This document shows, piece by piece, positions 8,101 to 19,800 of a stretch of 64,000 nt of DNA. The position numbers and the translations under genes were made by a program. The stretch spans positions 3,324,321-3,388,320 of the forward strand of contig CM063109.1 in assembly GCA_031841125.1 (NCBI GenBank), given 5' to 3'. The DNA comes from Acanthococcus lagerstroemiae. Taxonomy: Eukaryota > Arthropoda > Insecta > Hemiptera > Eriococcidae. Under the pieces are notes generated by a model. It was not told where the DNA came from, ran no database searches, and was given only the letters and a program-made list of their open reading frames with translations. Positions within the stretch are counted from its first letter, which is position 1. Each line of letters begins with the position of its first letter.

Positions 8101-10716
8101 GCAAAAAACGTAATGTCACGCGCATATGTGTACAAAATATGAACCGAGACGTAATAATTATTCCTGTCCAGAGCTTTATCGACGAGAATAGTCGCCGGCA
8201 CCTGGTGGTTCTTCACGCTAATCATGATATCATCGTACACCGCCAACTTGGCGGCTTTCCTCACCGTCGAGCGCATGGAATCACCGATTACATCTGCTGA
8301 GGACTTGGCTAAACAGTCGACTATTAAATATGGCGTCCTCAGAGGTGGATCAACCGCTGCCTATTTCAGGGTATGTTCAGGAATGATTATACTCTTAAAT
8401 TACTGACACGTTTCATCAGTATCATGCACAAATCCTTAATGTAGGGGGGAAGGGCAAATAGAGACACATCTGAATCCACCGTTGGCCTCTCCTAGCGTTT
8501 TCACCTGTAAGTAACTATAGTGTGGAATACAAAATGCAAAAAGCCGAATGGAAATCCTGTTCGCTGAAATCCTTTCATAAATACTGCTTCACACAACGTT
8601 ATGTGTTTTTTTGTTCTGGAATTGTGAAATATTTGGCTTCACGAGGTTGTCTCTTTTCTCTTAAAAGCGGTCATCTAGTCAAGAAGAGCAGCGTTTCCAA
8701 AAGTTAGGTAAACGTGTTTCATTCATCGGCTGGATGTGGGGAAACTTTTACTTGCAGTCTCTAAAATTGCGTTTTTTTTTCTTCTTTTTGCAACTGTGAG
8801 TCGCAGCGATATTGAAAACACCATGAAGTAGGGGAGATAACATTTTTCAAAATGAGTATTACCCAAGACCGTATTTTCTTCTTCCATATTTTTAAAGTTC
8901 ATTCGTTTTCTGTTAAGGACTACCAGATTAAATTACGACGTCATGATTTATTTCCAATTTCGCTAAAACGCATTAAGATTTTGATAAGATTCATTTTGGC
9001 TCCTTCAAAATCCTTTATGACTCATCGTCAGACTTCTAAACTCATTTAGACTGAGTCAAGACTTGGAAAAACTTATTAAAATATTTGAATTTTTTCTAGA
9101 GACTCTTTCCAGTACTTGTGAAACTCTTCACTCTCATCCAGACGCCTTCAGAGGTTTATATAACGTACAGCTATATGCTTCTTAAGACTTATTTAAGGGA
9201 GTCATCTTTAATGTTATGATGAGAATCATTCTATTCTGGGAAGATTTATGTACACTTTCTTAGCATAACGTTAGACACGACTAACACTTAGAAGGGGCAA
9301 TCGCCATCTCCTTAATTCACTTTGGAGGTGTGATTAGAAAGATTTCACAATTGAACTGTCACCTTAATGCCAGCATTTTGGTGTGAGATCTTAGTTCCTA
9401 AAACTCGAGGTGTTTATTCCTAATTTACCTACTAAATTTTTTTTTTTGTAATTTCAGGATTCTAATATTTCAACCTACCAGCGTATGTGGACTGTCATGG
9501 AAATGACCAAACCGACAGTTTTCACTGAATCGAATCAAGAAGGAGTAGAACGTGTCATAAGGGGACGAGGAAACTACGCTTTCTTAATGGAGTCAACTAG
9601 TATCGAGTACGTCACAGAAAGAAACTGCGAATTAACTCAGATTGGCGGGCTGCTGGATAATAAAGGATATGGCATCGCTACTCCACCAAGTAAGGAAATA
9701 CGAGTACCTATTCTCTCTATTATAGTTTGAATAAACGTGGATGTACCAATGTTAGAAGACAGCATAAATAAATATTTTTGGAAATCTGAGCGAAACAATT
9801 GTATCGAGCTGAATTTGGAAAACTTGAGAAAGATTGTTCACAAGGGTGGAGCAAAACCCAGTTTTCTAGATTTGGAGCTATACATATTATTTCGACAGGC
9901 ATCTTGCAATGATCTAAATGCAATTCGTTCTTATTTCCAGATTCTCCCTTCAGAACCCCGATTAGTAGCGCCATCTTAAAGCTACAGGAGGACGGTACGT
10001 TACACAAACTGAAAACCAGGTGGTGGAAAGAAAAACGGGGAGGAGGTTCGTGTAAAGTAAGTTCAGTTTTCTTATAGATCTATAGATGTAACCATAAGTA
10101 TAAATATAATTTCACCGACTTAACTGCTGGTACACATTGTCAGGACGATGTTCACAAAAGCAGCAATACAGCCAACGAGTTGACCTTAGCCAGTGTTGGT
10201 GGTGTCTTCGTAGTGCTGCTGGCCGGTTTGGGTATCGCGTGCTTGGTCTCGGTGGGCGAGTTCATCTGGAAGCTGAGAATGGAAGCGTTGGAAGGCAGGG
10301 TACGTCACGATTTAATATCGAGTCACGTTCCTAAAACTAAGCCTTACGATATTTTACAAAAAGTGGACCTGCAACCTCCTAGTTATTAATTATTTGTGAT
10401 TTGAACTAGAAAAGAGAGTATGTAAGTAGATAACATAATTCAAGTAATTTTGCGAAAGAAATTTTAAAACAAATGAAATATAGTAAATTGGGGGTTTTAA
10501 ACAAATCGTTTGGCACTGACAACCGTGTGTGTATATGTTTCTCGATCATAGGTGAGAGTATCTTTCTGTAACGAAATGATGTCCGAGTGTGAATTCGCGC
10601 TGAAATGTCGCCGCAATAAAATAACTGTTTTGCAGCCACCAAAAGACGATCTTTTACAGCGGCATTTGTCTCAGGGCTGCAATCAGTCGGTGAATTTAAA
10701 TTACCCCAATTTATAA
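5169..10716 (+). CDS. Kainate-type ionotropic glutamate receptor, gene A (15 exons, 5' exons not in window)
   Basis: Exons: 5169-5323, 5443-5584, 5750-5860, 5966-5986, 6085-6240, 6327-6545, 7137-7343, 7438-7522, 7674-7812, 7913-8050, 8172-8370, 9458-9689, 9941-10056, 10144-10299, 10552-10716. All have GT/AG borders, and the joined frame is open for 746 residues. It is a ligand-gated cation channel subunit of the plasma membrane. The order is: second half of the amino-terminal domain (through [10 protein letters not shown]), S1 ligand lobe ([18 protein letters not shown], then [10 protein letters not shown] with the glutamate-binding Arg), M1, pore loop with LMQQGSD (Gln at the Q/R site), M3 with canonical [10 protein letters not shown]2 lobe (GGST; YAFLMES with the binding Glu), M4 and a short cytoplasmic tail. 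The counterparts of gene B exons 1-3 (signal peptide, first 140 residues) are missing: nothing codes for them between 4300 and 5168. Either they lie left of the Polinton or the gene is 5'-truncated. The 21-nt microexon 5966-5986 is less certain. Confidence 0.93.
10300..10389 (+). CDS. Possible alternative C-terminus of gene A by intron retention
   Basis: If the donor at 10300 is not used, the frame runs on for 29 codons to a stop at 10389. The extension starts [11 protein letters not shown] and ends VDLQPPSY. The spliced last exon (10552) also starts with Val-Arg, so both tails join smoothly. Retained-intron tails are common in glutamate receptors, but this could be chance. Confidence 0.3.
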   Translation, partial: VRHDLISSHVPKTKPYDILQKVDLQPPSY

Positions 10717-10755
10717 CGTGAAATTTTCGTTATTGTAAAATTGCTACCTAATTGT

Positions 10756-10761
10756 AATAAA
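10756..10761 (+). promoter_or_regulatory. Polyadenylation signal AATAAA of gene A
   Basis: AATAAA lies 40 bases after the gene A stop, followed by T- and GT-rich sequence. Confidence 0.6.
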
Positions 10762-10959
10762 TTTTATACTCGTTTGTTTTGCACTTGTTCTGCGATCTTC
10801 ATTTGTACTCTGTACATAATATAGCATGTAATGATTTTGTTAACCGTCTTCTACAATTTTATTGTATTCAATGTTTCACCTGTGTAAAGTTATCGATATG
10901 TACTTAGTCTATACTCAATTGCTTGACACGACACTGTGACTTCAGCAACTCGCGATCTA

Positions 10960-11026
10960 GAGACCTATTATATGAAACTTTTATCACGATTTGTGGTATC
11001 GTGATAAAAGTTTCATAATAGGTCTC
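10960..11026. repeat. Near-perfect 29-bp hairpin downstream of gene A
   Basis: Left arm 10960-10990 (GAGACCTATTATATGAAACT...) pairs with right arm 10998-11026; the only flaw is a 2-base TA bulge, and the loop is 7 bases. It starts about 200 bases after the gene A polyadenylation signal. It could be a cruciform, a small foldback element or a hairpin-RNA locus. Confidence 0.85.
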
Positions 11027-11339
11027 CTGGTCGAAAATTCACTGTGGCGTTTTCCAAGTTTTCGGTTTCATTTTTTTTTTTTTTTTTTTCAATTCTTATT
11101 AAGCATGTCATATAATGTCGATTTGTGAATGTTAAAATTAAGTGTCAAACGCATACATGTATGTAATTCCGAAATATACTACGGATCCCTGGAAGCGCAC
11201 CTATTTATTTTGTATTTCTTATTTTGCACGGGAACAGAAATGTATGGTGAATGTCCTCTGGACATTTTCTTTAGTTGATGAAAGGGAAATTGCATTTAGT
11301 GGAGGGGTGGAAATAAAAAGAGCGGTTGACAAAATTGAA

Positions 11340-11700
11340 AAGAGAAACTTCTTTTTTTATTATTTATTTATTATTACGAGACATTTAATGCCTATATTGG
11401 TTATAATCCCGACAGTGGGTAGAATTTATAAAATTTCATCTACTTTAGAATGTTCGATAAAATGAGCTAGGTCTACAATATATTCGATTTCAAGGCTGGT
11501 GGATAATGATTGGCTCCGATGTGGTTGACAGGTGACGCATTCGTGTATGATATGATGGACCGTAAGAGGGGTGTCACAGGCCGTGCACCGGGGAGGGGGT
11601 TGCCGTGATAGTATGTATTCATGGGTAGCGCGAGTGTGCCCAAGTAAGTATCCTTTGTTCACTAATTTCAAACATTTCAATCAGCTGAAAAGATCGGATT
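11340..11700 (-). pseudogene. Non-LTR retrotransposon 3' fragment (RNase H/zinc-knuckle end)
   Basis: The minus-strand ORF 11426-11680 reads RATHEYILSRQPPPRC, then CDTPLTVHHIIHEC. This is the CxxC...H...C tail typical of Jockey/R1-type ORF2 proteins of insects (R-x-x-H-x-Y-L-L...PP-x-C...L-T-V-x-H-I-L...C). Only the last 85 residues remain, so the copy is 5'-truncated. An A/T-rich stretch at 11345-11370 may be the remains of its 3' tail. Confidence 0.7.
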
Positions 11701-12411
11701 TTCAGGCGAGAGAATTTAAAAGGAGTGGGAGGAGGGTAGACTTATTCATGTTCGTCATTTTCAAGTCAACAAAATTAACATTTTGTACCCTCGAAACATT
11801 GGAATCCCCTTCCCGAAGTACCAATACTAAGCCTATGAGTACAAATTATTTCGTCATAACGTAAACTCTTGACACAATATGTACCTACATATACCTACTA
11901 GAGCAGAAGCTTCGAATAAGGCTTTTATTTATTGCAAAAAGACAGTAAAAATCTTCAAGTCCCAGATGACATATAATAGCGTGGAGCTGCTTTTATCACT
12001 AGTTGAACGTTCGTTCGAAATTTTATTTTCGACATCCTCTGAGACATAATAATCTCATGTTAGCCACTTATGAGTATGAGTCTGAGACCCTTTTTTAATA
12101 GTTAGCAGTCTAAACTCTCGATATATGGTGGCCTTTTAACAAATTAAAGTCAGATTAACCGCGTAGCATATACTAATACCAAGAATGCTCATCATCATTC
12201 CAAACTAAAACTATTGTTCCGATGTTCCGCAGTCATGTCTTTTCAAGGCCATACCTATAGTTTTATATAATCAGAAGTTTATGCAAATTCTTAATAAATA
12301 GGGATTTATTGATAAATATTATGCAAGGGTGGATAAGAAGATTTAGACTAGACTGGAAAATATTTTAAACTGATCTCTCCTTTTAGTTTTTATTATTTCT
12401 GTTTATTCGAG

Positions 12412-13150
12412 TCGGCTCTTTTGACTCATTTTGTCGAGATTTTTTAAGCCATCCATTAGGACTTACCCACTCCTTTTTGTTCATCATATATATTATACTA
12501 GTCCGGGCTGTTCATTCATTTGGGTTGCTTTATAGGTTTGAGCTGTTTAGCAATTCCAGATTGAATTTGTCACTTTTGGGCTGTTCACCAGTTTTAGTAA
12601 TTTTTCTGGTCAGTTTTTGTCGTTTCAAGTTATACCTAGTCAAACGTAAGCTGACAGGGAAATAGAGTAAATCTAGACATTTCAAGTTATTTTGAGTTGT
12701 TTATGGTTGTTTCTGTTTAGATTTAATGTTGAACAATTATATTTTATATAGATTGTTTTTGGTCCTTTTTGTCAGTCACGGTCAGCCTTTGTCGTTTCGG
12801 TCGTTTATGACTAAGTTTACCTTTTCCTTGTCATTTTTGGTTAAGTTTGGTAATCTTCAGTTCTGTTTTTTCTACTTACTTTGTATTTAGTAATCTATGA
12901 TCAGTTTTACTCATATTTGGTGTACGTTGTATTGCGTCATTTTTGGGCGGATTAGTTCGCTTTCAGTTTCGGATTGTTCGACTATAATTGGGCTGTTCGC
13001 CAGTTTTGACCGAGCGGTCTCTGTTGGACTATTTTTCATTTATGCGTCAATCAGCACTTTCGATGAGTTTGCGGGTTTCGTTATTTCTCATATTTTTTGT
13101 CGAGGTAAATTAGATCAATATTTCTAACTGATGAGCCGGCCCTTTTCAGT
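12412..13150. repeat. Degenerate T/G-rich internal repeats
   Basis: Short phrases recur in the same orientation with changes: GGGCTGTTC(A/G)CCAGTTTT (twice), GGGCTGTTCATTCATTTGGG, CAGTTTTTGTCGTTTC and CAGCCTTTGTCGTTTC, GGTCGTTTATGAC. The + strand is strongly T-rich and A-poor. No coding frame is convincing. It looks like an old, decayed tandem array between genes A and B. The stretch 11700-12412 holds nothing I recognise. Confidence 0.5.
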
Positions 13151-13567
13151 CCATATTAGAACCGACCCGGGTGAATTTTTCTTTCGGCCCTATGATCCAC
13201 CCTGATTTTATTTCACATCCAAAAGGCCTCTGCTTCTGAGAAGAAAGAAGGAAACGATAATATAAATTTACAGCGCTGAAAATTATGGGTGAATTACCTT
13301 TCAAACGTAGCTTAATAGTCATAGCGTTTGATGAGCCCAGACTTGTGCATTACAGACAATCAGGTCTAATTTCACCTTACCAGTCCATTCAAAAGTAATT
13401 TATATTATCTACGTCTTATAGATACACGTTGAAATTCTTGACTGCAGTACTCGTTGTTTATGGTGTTAAATTTAGACTAACTTCCGAATGTGCAACTTGG
13501 TAACAAAATTCGTGAACTAAATATACGGGCGTAGAAAAGCATTAACCTTACGCACCGTCAGTTCAGA

Positions 13568-13575
13568 TATAAATA
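13568..13575 (+). promoter_or_regulatory. TATA-like box upstream of gene B
   Basis: TATAAATA about 225 bases before the gene B start codon, next to CAGTTCAG and CACGCACC. Candidate core promoter only. Confidence 0.35.
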
Positions 13576-13800
13576 AACTGCACGCACCCCAGCTTGTCGC
13601 ACCAGCGCTGCTGCCCTGCATCTCGTTATTACGAAGATAACTGCGAATTATGTACATCGTTAGCTATCTTACTCTCAGTTGTTCAAAAGCGTGTAAAATG
13701 CAAATCGATAAATTGTGGTTTTCAAGTTAAACAATCGTGTGATGTTTCAAAATTCGCTTTGATTATCGCATTCGATGTGCATTTCATCTCACTTGCAAAC

Positions 13801-16800
13801 ATGTACACTGCTATTGGCATTTTAATTCTTTTACTGTCGTTTCAAATAGCAGACGCTCTTATCAGAGTAGGTATGTCATTAGTATCAAAGCATTTTTGTA
13901 TAACTTAAGAATTTCTTACAGCCTACCCCATTTGCGGCAAGAGTAACGATCCATATTGCCGGCAGATATTATAGAGGAGCTGGGTAGTACACCCGTACCT
14001 ATATGCTTCATTTACTAACTTTTACTTAACATATAGTCTCGGAATAAAGAGAACAAAACTAGTTTTACCTTTGATTTCAGCTGACCTGCAACTCTGTTAT
14101 CTTTTTGTAGGAAATTAAGTATCTACATAAGTTCTAGAAGTAGAAGAGATTTTTTTTTAATTCTTAGTTACCTGTATATAAACGATTGCTAGTGGAGGCT
14201 ATGCCTACCCTTCCTTGTAACACATTAAGACATGAGCATTGTTCTTCTAGGGGGCAAATATTACTATTTCTGAATGAAATACACGCTTATTTTTATTTAT
14301 TTTTCAAATGAATATTTGTGGAATCTTATAATGATTTTGTAAGCATTTGTTATACGCGTGTACTTTACTGAGAGCACAGCGTGTAGGATGGAACATGTGA
14401 CACTTACAGGCAATATTGGTGTCAATTTTACTTAGGTAAAGATCTATTACAGCTTAGCAACCAAAAAATACCACCTCGCTGTAACACTCAAAATTGGTAT
14501 AATATCAGGTTTATATTTCGCCCAACAAAAGATTGTCGGAGTTTTGATGTTTTGATTAAGAAAAACAGAAACAGGTAGGGTAAATTCGATTATTATCTTC
14601 TTAGTCACAAAATTAATAACATCACGTACATCACACTCTGGGTTCGTTGTCGATGATTATGCTAAGTCAGATAATTGTAGCGCGATAAACTCAGTACGCG
14701 CGCCGAAATGTAGATAGAAAATTGGTGAAAACAATAAGGGAACCAAAAAAATGCATCTAGGCGTTGGTTGCACGGTTCAAATTTCGCATATAAACTCTGT
14801 ATCTTGGGCAAGTAAGGGACTCAGTGGTTCTTCTGCACATCTGGAAGGATAAGGACGTATACAAGTTGTGTGTCCGCACCCCTCGCTCAGGGGGCTCTGT
14901 GTCGTTAAAGTTGATCGTTGTGTTAATTAATGCCAGGAAGCTGCTCTGATATCGAATGGTGACGGTGGCTGAGAGTACAGCGCGACGGCCAGCACAAAAT
15001 CAACCGTTATACTCCGCTTCGAATGTGCTAATACATTTCTAACCACACGGCTCCCTCCCATCTACCACCAAAAAACTATCTGAACTTGATAACAGTAAGT
15101 AAACAGCGACTTCTACTTTAAATGCAATATGTTGCAGGGGGTCTGTTCAACACAGTTCCTGAAAATACAATTAATATTCAAGAATCTGCCTTCAGATATG
15201 CACTGAATATTGCATCAGAAAAGTATAAGGATTATGATTTCACGTTTGAACCTGAAGTGGCAGCATATGAACTGGAAAGGAACTCTTTTAAGGCTGGACA
15301 ATCTGGTAATAGTACTTCATCTATATTGCTTATCAAGTATTTTACTCAAATTGAAATATTGCTACACAGCCTATAATGTTCTCTGTACGGACTATTAGTT
15401 TGAAGAACTGCCCGCAGAGCTCTGTTCATGACTACGATTGAGAAAAGTTGGTCACAGCGCCTCAGTACATAATCTGCCTACAAATTAGACTTGTGGCAAA
15501 AAGGTGTCTACTTTCAAGCAATCAGAAAGTAGAGTTATCTGGAAGTGGGTGAATCCGACCCAGTTTTGCCTAGTCTCACACGAGTCAATTTTGTATCTAA
15601 AAACTGTTGCTTCAAGTGAGGCATTTTGTTAGTGAATTGAGTAACTTTTGTTTTTCCTCTATAATCTCGCGCGTTGATATGGTAAATACATCTGCACAGT
15701 GTGTTCGTTGATGCGAGATGGTATAGCCGGAATAATCGGACCTCAGGCTGGGGATTCGCACTACATGATTCAAGCAATTTGCGACAATAAAGAGATTCCA
15801 CACATCCTCACCAGATGGGAATTGGATCAGCGAAAAGCATCCTGCTCAGTTAATCTGTATCCACAAGCTCAAGTACTAGCAAAGGTATATCAGGGAACAT
15901 GATTGGTTATTCAATTTCAAAACCGAAAGGTGCAATAAGCACGCAGTAGCATAATGAATTGGAAACTAGTGCTGGATAACAAGGTCTTATTTCAATATAC
16001 TTATTCTAGGTGTTTTCAGATGTCGTCGAAAAATGGCAGTGGAGCCAATACATTATTTTGTACGAAGATACGGAAAGTTTGATGCGAATTAGTAATTTGG
16101 TGAAGGCAGAATTCAACAAGAGCACTAAAGTTCAACTAAGAAGAATTATAGCCGACGAGCTTAATTATAGGTATGAAAATTAGTTTTTGTAGTAAAAGAT
16201 ACTCGTTTATAGAGGCTTCAGAAGTCTCTGTACAACTCTTCCAATTACTATACACGAACATTTATTCGCTGTTTTAGACCTTTTCTTCGCGAGGTTAAGG
16301 AATCCGGATATTTTAGTATAATTTTAGACTGCTCTTTGAAAACCCTTCCGGAAATACTGAAACAAGCTCAGCAAGTTGGACTCATGGGTTCAGATCATAG
16401 TTTCATAATCACAAATTTGGTAAGTAAGTATTTTGATTTGACCCAGCTTACAGCTCCCTGTTGTCGTGATATCACGAGAAATTTTGAAGTTCTACATAAG
16501 TTCACTCCTGAAAATCAAGGCTCCACTCGTGTTGTATTCGTAGGATTTCCATACGATAGACCTAGAACCTTACAAATATGGTGGCACGAATATAACCGGT
16601 TTCAGACTGTTCGATCCGAATGACAAGGATGTTATAAAAATGGTCGAAGAATTGAATGTATTTGCCAATGAGTCTGGCAATCTGCGGGATAACATGACTA
16701 CGTTACCGGTAAACATTATTGATCCCTATATGATACCGAATTCAAGACAGATGCAAGGCCGTCTCTCCCTACTGCAAGGCAGTAAATTCTCCGTAGAGGA

Positions 16801-19800
16801 TGTAAATTTGCAAGAACATTCACAATTGAATGCGTCCATTGATAAATGGCCTAAGTACAAAAATGACGTTTTGAGAAACAAGCGTTTGAAAGTTTGAGCT
16901 TATATCGAGTAATCTAATAATGATTATTTGGGTAATAATTAATATTATATTATGAAGTTGGAAGTCCCACTCTGCAATAGAGCTTAGGTCAAATTTAGAC
17001 GGAGATATGAATTGAGAAGTGTGACGGAAAGTTAGGCCCTTTTTCTTTGGATTACTTTTTCTACTTCTTTTTCAATAGAAAACGAACACTGAAAAAGAAT
17101 AAATACACATACATGCTCTGAAGTTAATATATAATTAATGAAAAATGAACAATAAACATTGAAAAGAAGATAAAAAATGGTTTTGCAGTTATTTAAGTAC
17201 TTTGCGAAAACATTTTTTGTCTTCGTTTGGCATGTATTGTAGTAGGGAAAGCACGTCCTTTTCTTCTTCGCGTTCTTTAGTTGTCCAGGGATTACAGGCA
17301 CCGTATCACGTGTCCTAACAAATAGTATCGAAACATTTTTCAATGTTCGCATGTGTAATTGTTCATACTTACGTGTTACGACGTGATTGAAAATATAATC
17401 ACCGATATCACGGAGCTCACTCTACTCGTATTATTTTTCAGAGCAGTTATGAATGTTTTATTCCCTGTTGCGGCCATTCGGCGCTAGATAGCGCTGTAAT
17501 ATGAGGTGTCTACTGTCTAGTGTCTATAGTGTTCTTGACCTGCCGAATCTAACTACATCATTTATTGAAAAAGGGCCTAAGTGAACTTAGGCCCTTTTTC
17601 TATGAACGCATTCAATTGTTATCGCCATTCTCCAATTAGCAAGCAAAACCAAAAAGTCAACGCTTATTATTTTTTATATCAGGGAAGGCAGAAAATATGC
17701 TCAAAGCGGCTGAACATCTACAGACGGTCCTGTGTAGAAATACGGTAATTTTTAATTTTGGACTTGGATTGTGCAAGCAGATAACTTCACCCATTTTTAG
17801 TTAGATGTAGCGCTAATGATCGATGCTGTAGCGTTATACGCGGAGGCGATATTTGCTATTTTGGATACAGAAGAAAAACGAACCATCAACCCTGTTCCTT
17901 GTGACAGTGGCTATGCTTGGCCCCACGGATTCTCAGTCATTAATCACATGAAAGTGGTAAGGTTTTCTTCAATTGACGTGCCCGGTTGGCGAATAATTAG
18001 TCACAGAGCTGTAGCCTAGTACATAAAAACGCCATAAATTATACAACCACCTTAAGTAGATGGAGTCAACCTAGTTCTGCCACAAATCTCGCATACTATT
18101 TGGTGTCTAAAAGTCGTTTCCTCAAGTGAAACAGGGCGTTAATCGGGTACTTAATTTAAGATCAAATGTGTACCACTGTAAGATGTTGCACTCACACCTA
18201 CATTATACTTCCAGAATATAATGGGAGGATTGACTGGAATAATTAAATTCGACCATCAAGGTTTCCGGTCTGAATTTGATGTCCATATTATAGAACTAGA
18301 AGAGGATGGTTTGCATGATGTTGGGAAATGGTTTTCGAACGAAATCGAGTTGTACCCGCGAAAGTCAAATGATCTTACGTTTCGACGAATTAACAGTTTA
18401 AGAAACAAGACATTCACTGTTGTTTTTCCCTTGGTAAGTATCACCTCTTATGTGAGGTAATTATGCATAAACAATTCTGTTCAATAAGCTTGTGTCTGAT
18501 CCACTGTATTTAGTATGACCTGACCAGATATTTTCATTTATGTTGCAGAATCCTCCATACGGAATGCTGATAAAGTCGCATAAAAATCTTTTTGGAAACG
18601 AGCAATATGAAGGTTTCTGTATCGATTTGATAAAGAAACTTAGTGAAATGAACGACAATTTTAGCGTTAACTTCATCAAATCGATAGATAATAAAAGTGG
18701 ATCTCCACATATGTATCCGAATAAGACTGTCTGGTGGGACGGAATGGTTGGCGATATTATAAATGGTGTAAGTAGTTCCACTTTTTTGCACCTATTTTCT
18801 TCTTTTTACTTTTTCAGTATTAATTTTGAACTCCTTTGCTGCAAGTCTAGATTTTGACATTACCTACGCAGACTAACAGGGAAAAGGCATAGCATTTCTT
18901 GGACACAGATTTCGTTCGTAGAATAGAAATCAGTAATAACAATCGAAAAACGAATAATAATAATGTAGAAATACAATCGTGTGCTGATTGGAAGGGTGTA
19001 TTCATTCATCATCACCCTCATTCTTTCTCCCTCCGCCATTAAGAGAAGGACATTTATGGTAACCCTTCCTCAATTAAAACCAAATCCTGACTGCATCACT
19101 GAAACATGTTTTTCCTAAAATATGATTTGATCCTGATTTAAATGATCGGTTACCAGTGGCGTAGCTAGGGGTTTCCTAGGGAGAGGGGGGGCACAATAAG
19201 GTTTTCAAGGGAGAAAAAGTCGAAAATTGCGGTATTTTTAAAAATCGCCAATATTCGAGGACTGCGTAAAAATATTGGGGGGCACGTGTTCCCCGGTACC
19301 CCCAGCGCTACACTACTGTCGGTTACGCAGCCCTAATTACATCCCAATAAGACGCTTATTTTGATTTAAATTTCTCTTAAGCCTCTGTGGGTATAAGTAC
19401 ATTGAAGCTTCTGGATCCCCATTTTCAGCACATGTTAAACACAGAGCAACAACTTTTACGCAGGAGAGACCGAGTTAGAATTTTCCCGGGATACGATGTC
19501 AAAGTGCTCAGATCTCAAAGAGTAATGAGTGCGGTTCTGGTTAAAAATGTAGGCTTCATCCTTAATCTGATACGGTGTATCGAATGATGAGAGATTCTTG
19601 TACTTTTTTCCTGTTAGTGTTCCTCGTCCTCACATTTTGCGTTTTAAAATCGGGTTATGTAATACTCAGCTGTAGTCTTATAAACAAAATGCGCATATAC
19701 ATTTACTCTAAAAAGGTACTGTAATTTGAGAAACAGTTATCAATATAAGTACCTACTTAAGAAGTCGGTGTCATCCAGGCGGAGTTAAAATATCACAATA

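Noticed and set aside
13594..13800. Upstream extension of gene B exon 1
   Set aside because: The frame is open upstream, but the ATG at 13801 is followed at once by a good signal peptide.
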